Program-made: the position numbers and the translations under genes
Shown here: piece by piece, positions 1-8,074 of the stretch
Position numbering within the stretch: the stretch's first letter is position 1
Layout of the letters: the number at the start of each line of letters is the position of its first letter
Assembly: GCF_016031625.1 (NCBI RefSeq)
Contig: NZ_JACCHP010000019.1
Location: 62,001-126,000 of the forward strand
Direction of reading: 5' to 3'
DNA: 64,000 bases
Origin: Bradyrhizobium agreste
Lineage (GTDB): Bacteria > Pseudomonadota > Alphaproteobacteria > Rhizobiales > Xanthobacteraceae
Notes under the pieces: model-generated
What the model saw: the letters and a program-made list of their open reading frames with translations, nothing else
What the model was told of the DNA's origin: nothing
Databases searched by the model: none

Positions 1-253
1 TGGCGCCCTTGCGCGCCTTGCGCAAAAGCTTCTGGACGAGGTCGTTGTGCGATTGCGGCCAGTGCCAGCTCGATTTCAGCGCCCAGCCGTCGACGATGTC
101 GCCGACCAGGTAGATCGTGTCGGCATCATGGTAGCGCAGGAAATCGAGCAGAAGATCGGCTTGAGAACCGCGGGCTCCGAGATGGACGTCGGAGATGAAC
201 AACGTGCGAAAGCGCCGCTCCGGGCTCTCGTCACTCACATCGTAACTTCCCAT
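1..253 (-). CDS. Metallophosphoesterase, LpxH-like (UDP-2,3-diacylglucosamine diphosphatase family), 5' part only
   Basis: The gene is cut by the left edge of the window; only the first 84 codons are present. After a short charged N-terminus the protein reads TLFISDVHLGARG and then LVGDIVDGW. These are the DxH and GD metal-binding motifs of calcineurin-like phosphoesterases of the LpxH group, followed by a WHWPQSHN segment typical of the COG2908 branch. Family members cleave UDP-diacylglucosamine in lipid A synthesis. Alphaproteobacteria generally use LpxI for that step, so the exact substrate is uncertain. The start is the ATG at 253. The family call is firm, the substrate is inference. Confidence 0.8.
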   Translation of the reverse strand, partial: MGSYDVSDESPERRFRTLFISDVHLGARGSQADLLLDFLRYHDADTIYLVGDIVDGWALKSSWHWPQSHNDLVQKLLRKARKGA

Positions 254-426
254 GCGCCAGCCTGTAACAATGTCCCGTGACAGGGGGATGACCGATTGAA
301 CCCTTGAGGCACCTTCAAATACGAATCACGCCTTGCCTCGCCCTCCCGCGAATATCAGTCGCATGCGACAATCAGGCGACATCGCGCCGCAGGGGCGCAA
401 GACCCCAAAGGCCAAGTTGAACTCTT

Positions 427-584
427 ACCCTCCCCTGGAGGGGGAGGGTCGATCGCGCGCAGCGCGAGCGGGGTGGGGTGATCTCTCCACACGGGCACTG
501 TATCCGCGGAAAGACCGTCACCCCACCCCGTCTCACATCTCGCTGCGCTCAATGTGAGCCGACCCTCCCCCTCCAGGGGAGGGT
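427..584. repeat. Dispersed palindromic intergenic repeat (GGAGGG-type)
   Basis: The unit is bounded by near-perfect inverted ends: an ACCCTCCCCTGGAGG arm on the left and its complement on the right. Internal G/C-rich arms (GGGGTGGGGTGA against TCACCCCACCCCG) also pair. It fills most of the 394-base gap between the phosphoesterase and thiD, and I see no gene there. A related unit lies at 14060-14200. Similar palindromes are common between genes in Bradyrhizobium-like genomes. Confidence 0.7.
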
Positions 585-647
585 GAACTAGCCCTACGCA
601 GGTGGTGCTGAACAGATGAACGGCCACGCTTCCGCAGGACCCCCGCC

Positions 648-1448
648 TCAATAGAACTTGTGGAAATGATGGATCGGCCCGTAGCCGTGGCCGACGCTGA
701 AGCTGTCGGCGGCGCCGATCGCGGCGCTGATCCAGGCCTTGGCGTTGCGCACGGCGTCTTCCAGGCCATCGCCCTTGGCCAGCCCCGCCGCGATGGCGGA
801 GGACAGCGAGCAGCCGGTGCCATGGGTGTTGCGGGTGGCCACGCGCGGCGCGGCGAGCGCGATCGCGGTCTCGGCAGTGATGAGATAGTCGGTGCTCTCG
901 GCGCCTTCGCCGTGCCCGCCCTTGATCAGGACGGCGCGGCAGCCCAGTCCCAGCAGGCGTCGTCCCTGACGTTCGATCTCGGCCTCGCTCGCCGCCACCG
1001 GCTCGTCGAGCAGGGCCGCAGCCTCCGGCAGGTTCGGCGTGATCACGGTGGCCAGCGGCATCAGCCTGGTGCGCAGGGCATCGACGGCTTCAGCGGCGAG
1101 CAGGCGGTCGCCGGTGGTCGCCACCATGACGGGGTCGAGCACGACACGCCCCGGCGACCAGCGCGACAGCGCGGCCGCGATGGCATCGATGCTGGCGACC
1201 TGGGCCACCATGCCGATCTTCACCGCGCCGACGTCGAGGTCGGAGAACACCGCGTCGATCTGCTCGGTGACGAACCCGACCGGCACCGCGTGAATGCCGG
1301 TCACGCCGCGCGTGTTCTGCGCCGTCAGCGCCGTGATCGCGGAGGCGCCGTAGACGCCGAGTGCGGCAAAGGTCTTCAGGTCCGCCTGGATGCCGGCGCC
1401 GCCGCTCGAATCGGAACCGGCGATGGTGAGTGCGACCGGGGTCGTCAT
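648..1448 (-). CDS. thiD: Hydroxymethylpyrimidine/phosphomethylpyrimidine kinase ThiD
   Basis: This cytosolic thiamine-pathway kinase phosphorylates HMP to HMP-P and then HMP-PP. The N-terminus reads ALTIAGSDSSGGAGIQADLK, the ThiD fingerprint, followed by TALTAQNT. The C-terminal part has the ribokinase-fold anion-hole motif NTHGTGCSLSSAIAAGLAKG. From the ATG at 1448 the protein is 266 residues, the usual ThiD length. An ATG at 1460 would add four residues, and the open frame runs further upstream without family similarity. No clear Shine-Dalgarno is visible for either start. No other thi gene is adjacent, so the gene stands alone here. Confidence 0.93.
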   Translation of the reverse strand: MTTPVALTIAGSDSSGGAGIQADLKTFAALGVYGASAITALTAQNTRGVTGIHAVPVGFVTEQIDAVFSDLDVGAVKIGMVAQVASIDAIAAALSRWSPGRVVLDPVMVATTGDRLLAAEAVDALRTRLMPLATVITPNLPEAAALLDEPVAASEAEIERQGRRLLGLGCRAVLIKGGHGEGAESTDYLITAETAIALAAPRVATRNTHGTGCSLSSAIAAGLAKGDGLEDAVRNAKAWISAAIGAADSFSVGHGYGPIHHFHKFY

Positions 1449-1766
1449 CGCGGGAGACATGTGCTTGAGGACGCCGCCATGGCCTGTCCTAGCGCGACCG
1501 TGGAACGTCAGCAAGCGCGCCGGGCCGCCGCCAAAGCCTGATTCGCGAATCAATTGCGCGCCTTGCGAATCAGTCGGACACAGCGCCGCCAAGGCCCGCA
1601 ATCATGCGCGCTTGAAAATGCAATGGCGCCGGACCCTTGGTATAGTCGCGTACCTTAGCGTGCTTCGCCGGTGATGCATGACGTCAGGTGGTGGAACCGT
1701 CCAGCGACCCCATGTTGTGGGCCGCCCGGACAGCCACCTGGACAAGAATCTCCTGGGGTGGGAACC
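1449..1766. other. Divergent intergenic region, thiD / ethylene-receptor-like kinase
   Basis: This 318-base stretch separates two divergently transcribed genes and must hold both promoters. I see no convincing gene in it: the open frames are extensions of the flanking genes without family similarity. No strong palindrome or repeat was recognised. Confidence 0.4.
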
Positions 1767-3746
1767 ATGTGGGCCTTCTTCGAACGTCTCCTCGATTCGT
1801 CGATGTTTTCGCCGCACGGCATCTGCCTGTTGTGGGAGCCCGAGCTGATCTGGCTTCACGTCGTTTCCGACGCCTGTATTGCCGCCGCTTATTTCTCGAT
1901 CCCGTTTGCCCTCGCCATCCTCGTCACCAAGCGGCGCGACCTCAAGTTCGGCTGGGTCTATTGGGCATTCGCGATCTTCATCCTGGCCTGCGGCCTGACT
2001 CACGTGCTGTCGATTTACACGCTGTGGGTTCCGATCTATGGCATCGAGGGCATCGTCAAGGCGGCCACGGCGGTCGCGTCGGTCTTTACCGCCGCTGCGC
2101 TCTGGCCGCTGTTGCCGAAGATCCTGACGATCCCCTCGCCGTTCGAGCTGCGGCAGGTCCAGGCCGCGCTCGAGGAGGAGGAAATCAGGAGCCGCGACGC
2201 CACGCTGCTGCTGCAGCAGGTCCGCGACGCCCAGCGCGCGATGCGCGAGAGCGTGGCGCGCCTCACCGCGATCGTCGAGACCGCGGTCGACGGCGTCATC
2301 CTGCTCGACGCACAGGACCGCATCCTGTTGTTCAATCCGGCCTGCGAGCGCCTGTTCGGCTATCGTGCCGACGAGGTGATGAACCAGAACGTCGGCATGC
2401 TGATGCCCGAGGCGGATGCGGCGCCCGAGCGCCCGGGGCGGCATTTCGCGACCGGCGGCGAGGCCGTCGGCCTGCGCAAGGACGGCACGACGTTTCCGAT
2501 GGACCTGTCGGTCGGCGAGGCACGACAGGACGGCGAATTGATCTTCGTCGGGATCGTCCACGACCTGACCGCGCGCAAGCTGACCGAGCAGCAGCTTCAG
2601 CAGGCGCAGAAGATGGAGACGGTCGGTCAGCTCTCCGGCGGCATCGCGCACGACTTCAACAATCTGCTGACCGTCATCATCGGCAATGCCGAGCACCTGA
2701 GCGAGCAGCTCAAGGCGAGTCCCGACCTCAGGCGCTTTGCCGACGACATCTGCCAATCGGGCGAACGGGGCGCCGAGCTGACGCAGCGCCTGCTCGCCTT
2801 CAGTCGCCGCCAATTGCTGCGGCCTCAGACGATCGATTGCCGAAGCCTGCTCGATTCCATGTTCAAGCTGCTCAAGCGCACCTTGCGCGAAGACATCGAG
2901 ATCAGGACGAGCTCCGGGCCCGGCACGATCCTGGCCTTTGCCGACCGCGCCCAGCTCGAATCCGCGGTGCTGAATCTCGCGCTCAACGCGCAGGATGCCA
3001 TGCCGTCGGGAGGCCACCTCACGCTGGCCACGGACCTGGTCACGATCGACGCTGATGACGGTGCCCCTCATCCGGAGGTCGCCCCCGGCAGCTACGCCCT
3101 GATCGCGGTCACCGATGACGGCGAAGGCATGACGCGCGAGGTCGCCGCACGCGCGTTCGAGCCGTTCTTCACCACCAAGGAGGTCGGCAAGGGCTCGGGC
3201 CTCGGCCTCAGCATGGTCTATGGCTTTGCAAAGCAATCGGGCGGCCATGTCTCGATCTACAGCGAGGCTGGCCTTGGGACCATGGTCAGGATCTACCTGC
3301 CGCGCGCGAACACCGGCAGGTCGCAAGCCGAACTTCCCGACGGCGAGGACACGGCGCCGCGAGGCTACGAGACGATCCTGATCGTCGAGGACGATCCGTT
3401 CGTCCGCTCCTCCGTCATTCGCAGGGTGGAAGCGCTCGGATATCGCGTCGTTGCCGCGGTCAACGGCAGGGATGCCCTGCGGCAGCTGCAGAGCGATCCC
3501 GGCATCGACTTGCTGTTCACTGATATCGTGATGCCCGGCGGCATGAGTGGCTGGGAGCTCGCCAATCAGGCGCGGCGGGTGCGTCCCGGGCTGCCGGTCC
3601 TGTTCACCTCGGGCTACGCGCTGGAGACGCTGGTCGAGCAGGGTCGCGCGCAGGCGCAAGCGATCGTCCTGACCAAGCCCTACCGCAAGGTCGAGCTCGC
3701 CCAGCGCCTGAGGGATGCATTGGCCGCAGCAGTGGTCCCGTCCTAG
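1767..3746 (+). CDS. Hybrid histidine kinase with ethylene-receptor (ETR1)-type transmembrane sensor, PAS, HisKA/HATPase and receiver domains
   Basis: This is a 659-residue membrane hybrid kinase. Residues 1-120 hold about three transmembrane helices with Asp35, Tyr42, Ile45-Pro46 and Cys75-x3-His79 (ACGLTHVLSIYTLW). These match, with identical spacing, Asp25, Tyr32, Ile35-Pro36, Cys65 and His69 of plant ETR1, where Cys65 and His69 bind the copper cofactor. A coiled segment (130-165) leads to a PAS domain (about 165-270), an H-box with His295 (GGIAHDFNNL), an N-box (Asn407), G-boxes (DDGEGM; GKGSGLGLS) and a receiver domain with Asp586 (FTDIVMP). The ATG at 1767 follows a G-rich stretch; the frame is open 32 codons further upstream without family similarity. 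No output regulator is adjacent. Domain order is read directly; ethylene binding is inferred from the conserved residues. Confidence 0.88.
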   Translation: MWAFFERLLDSSMFSPHGICLLWEPELIWLHVVSDACIAAAYFSIPFALAILVTKRRDLKFGWVYWAFAIFILACGLTHVLSIYTLWVPIYGIEGIVKAATAVASVFTAAALWPLLPKILTIPSPFELRQVQAALEEEEIRSRDATLLLQQVRDAQRAMRESVARLTAIVETAVDGVILLDAQDRILLFNPACERLFGYRADEVMNQNVGMLMPEADAAPERPGRHFATGGEAVGLRKDGTTFPMDLSVGEARQDGELIFVGIVHDLTARKLTEQQLQQAQKMETVGQLSGGIAHDFNNLLTVIIGNAEHLSEQLKASPDLRRFADDICQSGERGAELTQRLLAFSRRQLLRPQTIDCRSLLDSMFKLLKRTLREDIEIRTSSGPGTILAFADRAQLESAVLNLALNAQDAMPSGGHLTLATDLVTIDADDGAPHPEVAPGSYALIAVTDDGEGMTREVAARAFEPFFTTKEVGKGSGLGLSMVYGFAKQSGGHVSIYSEAGLGTMVRIYLPRANTGRSQAELPDGEDTAPRGYETILIVEDDPFVRSSVIRRVEALGYRVVAAVNGRDALRQLQSDPGIDLLFTDIVMPGGMSGWELANQARRVRPGLPVLFTSGYALETLVEQGRAQAQAIVLTKPYRKVELAQRLRDALAAAVVPS

Positions 3747-3848
3747 CGTCGCGCCCGAATGCGCTTCGGCCGGTCCACCAAGTTCGCTTGCTAAATCCGG
3801 CCGGTTTTGGCCTATTAGCCGGAAGAATCCGCTTTCGGAGTGCCTGCG

Positions 3849-4094
3849 ATGGTTCCTTTTTTCGTTCAGATCAAATGCAAGCTCGGCCAGTCCTATACGG
3901 TGGCCAATGCGCTTGCCGAAGCCGAGATCGCCTCCGAGATCTACTCCACGGCCGGCCAATACGACCTCCTGGTGAAGTTCTACGTCGACAAGGACACCGA
4001 CATCGGCCACTTCGTGAATGAGAAGGTGCAGGTGCTGCCGGGCATCCAGGACACCCTCACCATCATCACCTTCAAGGCGTTCGGCACCGGCTAA
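3849..4094 (+). CDS. Stand-alone Lrp/AsnC-type ligand-binding (RAM) domain protein
   Basis: The 81-residue protein matches the C-terminal ligand-binding half of Lrp/AsnC regulators: VPFFVQIKCKLGQSY, then IYSTAGQYDLLVKFYV and DTLTIITFKAFG. It has no helix-turn-helix. Such stand-alone RAM proteins form the same oligomeric rings as Lrp and bind small ligands, often amino acids, but cannot bind DNA by themselves. The start is the ATG at 3849, nine bases after a GGAG at 3837-3840. An in-frame GTG at 3840 is less likely. It lies about 100 bases after the sensor kinase on the same strand. The ligand is unknown. Confidence 0.85.
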   Translation: MVPFFVQIKCKLGQSYTVANALAEAEIASEIYSTAGQYDLLVKFYVDKDTDIGHFVNEKVQVLPGIQDTLTIITFKAFGTG

Positions 4095-4195
4095 AGCACG
4101 ACCCGGAAAAGTGTGTAGCGGTTTTCCGAGAAGATCATGCTCAAACAATAACCTAAAGCGCGATGACGATTCATCCTAATCGCATCGCGCTTTAG
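4095..4195 (+). repeat. Dispersed repeat, family A, copy 1
   Basis: The unit begins directly after the stop codon of the RAM-domain gene. It ends in a perfect 13-base inverted repeat, CTAAAGCGCGATG at 4153-4165 against its complement at 4183-4195. The copy at 11784-11887 is the same sequence in the opposite orientation with only a few mismatches. A degenerate fragment lies at 27993-28027. Confidence 0.8.
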
Positions 4196-4204
4196 CGTTG
4201 CGGC

Positions 4205-5125
4205 TCAGCCCTGCTTGCGTTTCGGCGGCGTCGGTCCGTCGACCGGCGGCAGCGATTTGAGGTACTCCGCCATCGCCGCGAGATCCTCGTCCGACAATTG
4301 CGAGGTATTTTTGATCACGCGCGTCATCGCGCCGCCGACGCTGTCGCCGTCCGGCAGCTCGCCGGTCTTGAGGAAATAGGCGATATCCTTCGCGCTCCAT
4401 TCACCAAGGCGCTTCTGCGTGATGTTGGGCACCCAGCCCTCACCTTCCGGATTGGGCCCACCGGCAAAGCGCTGGCCGGCGATGATGCCGCCGAGAGCAT
4501 TGCGCGGGCTGTGGCATTCGGCGCAATGGCCGAAACCGTTCACGAGATAGGCCCCGCGATTCCATTGCGGCGAGCGCGCAGCGTCCGCGACGAACGGCGC
4601 GGAGTCCATGAACAGCAATTTCCAGATGCCGACATTGCGGCGGATGTTGAACGGCAACGGCAGCGCGTGGTCGCGCACCTTGCCCGACACCGGCGGCAGC
4701 GTCTTCAGGTAGGCAAAGAGGTCGCGAACATCTTCGATGCTTGCCAGATGATAGGACGTGTAGGGAAACGCGGGGAAATAGTGCGCGCCCGCAGGCGAGA
4801 TGCCGCGCATCACGGCATTGACGAAATCAGCCTCGCTCCAGCGGCCGATCCCGTCGGCCGGATCGGGAGAAATATTGGGGGCGTAGAACGTCCCGAACGG
4901 CGAGCCGAGCGCCAGCCCGCCGCCGAGCCGCAGGCGATCGGGCTGATTGGGGGTGACATGACAGGACGAGCAGCCGCCGGCGTTGAACAACGCCTGCCCG
5001 TTGGCAAGATTCGGGTTGCGGGTCGGCGCCGGCAAGGCGAGCGCGGCCGGCGCGGTCAACCACCAATGCAGGGCGAACGCCGCGGCGGCGGCGATCAGGG
5101 CGGCAAGAAGCATTCGTCGCAGCAT
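4205..5125 (-). CDS. Dihaem cytochrome c, alcohol-dehydrogenase-subunit type
   Basis: The 306-residue protein has one N-terminal hydrophobic helix (signal or anchor) and two haem c motifs, CSSCH at residues 52-56 and CAECH near residue 200. Conserved segments such as SPFGTFYAPNISPD and ADFVNAVMRGISPAGAHYFPAFPY are typical of the cytochrome subunits of membrane-bound alcohol/aldehyde dehydrogenases. It probably acts in the periplasm and passes electrons toward the respiratory chain. No dehydrogenase subunit is adjacent, so its partner is unknown. The ATG at 5125 has a weak GGAACG upstream; an in-frame ATG four codons later is also possible. Confidence 0.87.
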   Translation of the reverse strand: MLRRMLLAALIAAAAAFALHWWLTAPAALALPAPTRNPNLANGQALFNAGGCSSCHVTPNQPDRLRLGGGLALGSPFGTFYAPNISPDPADGIGRWSEADFVNAVMRGISPAGAHYFPAFPYTSYHLASIEDVRDLFAYLKTLPPVSGKVRDHALPLPFNIRRNVGIWKLLFMDSAPFVADAARSPQWNRGAYLVNGFGHCAECHSPRNALGGIIAGQRFAGGPNPEGEGWVPNITQKRLGEWSAKDIAYFLKTGELPDGDSVGGAMTRVIKNTSQLSDEDLAAMAEYLKSLPPVDGPTPPKRKQG

Positions 5126-5273
5126 TCAATCGTTCCATGTTGAGCGCGCGAACTTAAGGGTCATGCCGTCCCCGATCCAACCACGAATATTTTAGGCGGT
5201 CCGGCTGTAATGCCGGAATAAACCGCATGACGCACTGTTTGAAGAGCAATCAGGCGTCAACAGGGAGAGAGCC

Positions 5274-5693
5274 ATGACCAAAGCCGTTTTTGCCATACTG
5301 GCACTCGGAGCCGCCGTTGCGTTCGCCGCCCCCGCGGGCGCGGAGAAACTGAAGGCGACGCTAGACGGCAAATCCGAAGTCCCCGCCAACACCAGCAGCG
5401 CCACCGGAACGGCCGACCTGGACTATGACGCCGCCAGCAAGAAGCTGTCCTGGACCGTCACTTATTCCGGTCTCTCGGGCCCCGCCACCGCCGCGCATTT
5501 CCACGGGCCGGCCGAAGCCGGCAAGAACGCCGGCGTCGCGGTCCCGATCCCGAATGCAGCCTCGAGCCCGGTCAAGGGGGAAGCCACCCTCACGGACGCG
5601 CAGGCCGCCGATCTGCTCGGCGGCAAGTACTACATCAACATCCATACCGCCGCGAACCCGGGCGGCGAGATCCGCGGTCAGGTGACGAAGTAA
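5274..5693 (+). CDS. CHRD domain-containing secreted protein
   Basis: The 139-residue protein has a clear signal peptide (cleavage likely after APAGA, about residue 23). One CHRD domain follows, with the patterns LDGKSEVPANTSSATG, WTVTYSGL, AAHFHGPAEAGKNA and YYINIHTAANPGGEIRGQV. CHRD domains occur in many bacterial exported proteins, and their role is not established. A strong AGGGAGAG ribosome-binding site precedes the ATG, and a rho-independent terminator follows at 5720, so the gene appears to be a single transcription unit. Confidence 0.88.
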   Translation: MTKAVFAILALGAAVAFAAPAGAEKLKATLDGKSEVPANTSSATGTADLDYDAASKKLSWTVTYSGLSGPATAAHFHGPAEAGKNAGVAVPIPNAASSPVKGEATLTDAQAADLLGGKYYINIHTAANPGGEIRGQVTK

Positions 5694-5719
5694 AAACGAA
5701 AACGCAGGCTTCGTCGCGG

Positions 5720-5757
5720 AAAGGCCGGACGCAAGGAGGGAGCGTTCGGCCTTTTCG
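5720..5757 (+). terminator. Rho-independent terminator after the CHRD gene
   Basis: A 13-base stem with one mismatch (AAAGGCCGGACGC at 5720-5732 against GCGTTCGGCCTTT at 5742-5754), a 9-base loop and a short T-run. It lies 26 bases after the stop codon. Confidence 0.8.
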
Positions 5758-5778
5758 ATTCCAAGGCGGCTGAACTTC

Positions 5779-5889
5779 GTAGCCCGGATGGAGCCAACGG
5801 TCGGCGCGAAGCGCCGCCCGTTGGTGCAATCCGGGAGCCTGCGCGTGCGGACAGGCCCCCCGGATTTCGCTGCGCTCCATCCGGGCTAC
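5779..5889. repeat. Dispersed palindromic repeat, family B (GTAGCCCGGATGGAG), copy 1
   Basis: The ends GTAGCCCGGATGGAGC and GCGCTCCATCCGGGCTAC-type are inverted repeats enclosing further short palindromes. A shorter copy with the same ends lies at 7394-7481. It occupies the gap between the CHRD gene and the convergent PLP-enzyme gene. Confidence 0.75.
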
Positions 5890-5912
5890 ACGATCTACGA
5901 CTCTGACCGTGC

Positions 5913-7196
5913 TCAAGCCGCGTTCAGCGCCTGCGCCAGGTCGGCGATCAGGTCCGACGGGTTCTCGATGCCGATCGACAGCCGGATCGTGGAATCGAGC
6001 ACGCCGATCTTCTGGCGGATGTCGGCGGGAACGCCGGAATGGGTCATCGTCGCCGGCAGGCTTGCGAGCGACTCCGTGCCGCCGAGGCTGACCGCCAACT
6101 TGAGGATCTGCAGCGCGTTGAGAAATTTTACCGCCGCCTCCTTGCCGCCCACGATGTCAAACGAGAAAGTCGACCCCGCGCCGAGGCATTGCCGCGCGAA
6201 CACGCGCCCCGAGAGCGAGCCCTGCTCGTGGTGACCGAGGTAGTGCACCTTGGCGACCTTCGGGTGGTCGCGCAGGAAGTCCGCCACGAGCCGCGCATTC
6301 GCGTCGGCCTTCTCCATCCGCAGGCTGAGCGTCTCGAGCGAGCGGTTGATCATCCAGCAGGAATGCGGATCGAGCTGGGTGCCGATGGCGCCGCGCAGCG
6401 CCTTGATGCCTTTCATGATCGCCTTCGATCCGAGCGCCGCGCCCGCGATCAGGTCGGAATGACCGCCGACATACTTGGTCAACGAATACAACGACAGGTC
6501 CGCGCCGTGCTCGATCGGCCGCTGAAACACCGGCCCGAGCAGCGTGTTGTCGCAGGCGATGATCGGCGTGTGTCCCTGCGCCTTGCCGATGGCCTCGGCG
6601 ATGCGGCGGATCATCGCGACGTCGACAAGGCCGTTGGTCGGATTGGCAGGCGTCTCGATCAGGATCATCGAAACCCGCCCCTTGCGCATCGCCTCTTCCG
6701 AAGCCTGCTTGACGGCCGTCTCATCGATGCCGTCGGCAAAGCCGACGGCGCCGATCGACAGACGCGCGAGCGTGTTCGTCAGCAGCGTCTCCGTTCCGCC
6801 ATAGAGCGGCTGCGAGTGCAGGATGACATCGCCGGGACGAACGAAGGCGAGGATCGTGGTTGCGATCGCCGCCATGCCGGAGGAGAACAGCGCGCAACTC
6901 TCCGTGCGCTCGTAGATCGCAAGCCTGTCCTCGACGATCTCGCTGTTGGGATGATTGAAGCGCGAATAGACCAGGCCCGCGCCCATGCCTTCCGGCGGCT
7001 CGCGCCGGCCGGCGACGTAATCGAAGAAGTCCTGGCCGTCCTCGGCGGTCTTGAACACGAAGGTGGAGGTCAGGAACACCGGCGGCTTGATCGCGCCCTC
7101 CGACAATTGCGGATCATAGCCATAGGTCAGCATCAGGGTTTCCGGATGCAACATATGATTGCCGATATGGGTCTTGGACGGGAACGGTTTTGCCAT
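5913..7196 (-). CDS. Cystathionine gamma-synthase / methionine gamma-lyase family PLP enzyme
   Basis: The 427-residue cytosolic PLP enzyme belongs to the Cys/Met metabolism family. It has the family landmarks YSRFNHPNSEIVEDRLA, ALFSSGMAAIATT, ETPANPTNGLVDV, the Schiff-base lysine in SLYSLTKYVGGHSD, and the C-terminal AVSLGGTESLASLPATMTHS. These enzymes handle cystathionine, methionine or O-acyl-homoserine. The long EGMGAGLVYSRF insert fits the methionine gamma-lyase-like branch, but the reaction cannot be fixed by eye. The start is the ATG at 7196 (MAKPFPSKTHIGNHMLHPETL); the frame is open 16 codons further. Confidence 0.87.
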   Translation of the reverse strand: MAKPFPSKTHIGNHMLHPETLMLTYGYDPQLSEGAIKPPVFLTSTFVFKTAEDGQDFFDYVAGRREPPEGMGAGLVYSRFNHPNSEIVEDRLAIYERTESCALFSSGMAAIATTILAFVRPGDVILHSQPLYGGTETLLTNTLARLSIGAVGFADGIDETAVKQASEEAMRKGRVSMILIETPANPTNGLVDVAMIRRIAEAIGKAQGHTPIIACDNTLLGPVFQRPIEHGADLSLYSLTKYVGGHSDLIAGAALGSKAIMKGIKALRGAIGTQLDPHSCWMINRSLETLSLRMEKADANARLVADFLRDHPKVAKVHYLGHHEQGSLSGRVFARQCLGAGSTFSFDIVGGKEAAVKFLNALQILKLAVSLGGTESLASLPATMTHSGVPADIRQKIGVLDSTIRLSIGIENPSDLIADLAQALNAA

Positions 7197-7352
7197 GGCC
7201 TGTCTCGCTGTTGATTCAGGTGCTCGCCGCGCGTTGGCTCCCATGATGTCATGAGGCAGTTGGGGAAAAGATGCGCCTTATCGCCTTAACGCCGCGGTCG
7301 TTGATGGGAAGATAACTGCTTCGGCACCGATCCGTCAGACCTTGCAGATAGA

Positions 7353-7384
7353 AAAAGGGCGGCTGCTTTCGCAACCGCCCTTGC
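7353..7384 (-). terminator. Rho-independent terminator, minus strand
   Basis: The stem AAGGGCGG/CCGCCCTT (7375-7382 and 7355-7362) is followed on the minus strand by TTTTC. It would end the transcript of the cytochrome c' gene, lying beyond repeat 7394-7481. Confidence 0.65.
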
Positions 7385-7393
7385 TTGATTTCG

Positions 7394-7481
7394 GTAGCCC
7401 GGATGGAGCGCAGCGCAATCCGGGACAAGTCCATCAAGTCACGCAGTCTTCCCGGATTGCGCTGCGCTCCATCCGGGCTAC
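7394..7481. repeat. Dispersed palindromic repeat, family B, copy 2
   Basis: The ends GTAGCCCGGATGGAGCGCAG and its complement at 7462-7481 form a near-perfect palindrome around a short spacer. It shares these ends with the unit at 5779-5889, 1.5 kb away. It lies between the stop of the cytochrome c' gene and that gene's terminator. Confidence 0.8.
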
Positions 7482-7499
7482 AAACTTAACTGCGCCCCG

Positions 7500-7949
7500 T
7501 TATTTCAACTTCACGCGATAGGTTTCGTGACAATCATTGCAGCGGTCGTTGATCGCCGTGTAGGCGGCCTTCAGGCTCGCGACATTGGTGATCTTGCCTT
7601 TGACGTCGGCGATCGCCTTCTGCACCGGCTGGATCTTGGAATCGAAATCGGCCTTGTTCTGCCAGACCTTCGGGGAGGAGCCATAGGTCGCGTTGACGAC
7701 ATCCTGCTTGGGATTGACCTCGAAAGTCTTGGCGATCTTGGCAACATCGGCCTCGATGTTGGCGATGGCCTCATCGGCAGCCTTCTTGTCGAAGGGAATA
7801 TCGCCCTTGCTCATCTTCTGAAGGACGCCATACTGATTCTTGGCGATCGCTCGCATCAGATTGTCCTGCTGGATGGCAATCTCCTGTTGCGCCATCACGG
7901 CACCCGCGCCCAGCACGAGGACGCCCGCGACAATCATCGTCCGTTTCAT
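7500..7949 (-). CDS. Cytochrome c' (class II cytochrome c), periplasmic
   Basis: The 149-residue protein has a signal peptide ending near VMAQQ and the single C-terminal haem motif CNDCH at residues 137-141. That position is diagnostic of class II cytochromes c. The body is helical and begins with the usual IAIQQDNLMRAIAKN-type first helix. Cytochromes c' bind NO and contribute to nitrosative-stress tolerance in the periplasm, but no nitrogen-oxide gene is adjacent here. A GGAG lies upstream of the ATG. The gene appears monocistronic. Confidence 0.88.
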   Translation of the reverse strand: MKRTMIVAGVLVLGAGAVMAQQEIAIQQDNLMRAIAKNQYGVLQKMSKGDIPFDKKAADEAIANIEADVAKIAKTFEVNPKQDVVNATYGSSPKVWQNKADFDSKIQPVQKAIADVKGKITNVASLKAAYTAINDRCNDCHETYRVKLK

Positions 7950-8074
7950 TGGTTCGTTTCTCCGGCTCTCGAGACGTTCAGGGAATGAGACTTCGCCGGC
8001 TTCACGGGAAGCCGGGACCCATCATAGGTAGAACCCCGCGCGGCGCGTTTATTCCCGTGCCGCGGAGATCGGGT

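Noticed and set aside
427..584. CRISPR array or riboswitch
   Set aside because: The region is a single palindromic unit with related copies elsewhere; there are no regularly spaced direct repeats and no conserved riboswitch core.
1602..4148. Minus-strand frame of 848 codons
   Set aside because: Antisense to the hybrid kinase; low-complexity arginine/leucine/glutamate composition and no domain, a by-product of high-GC codon use.
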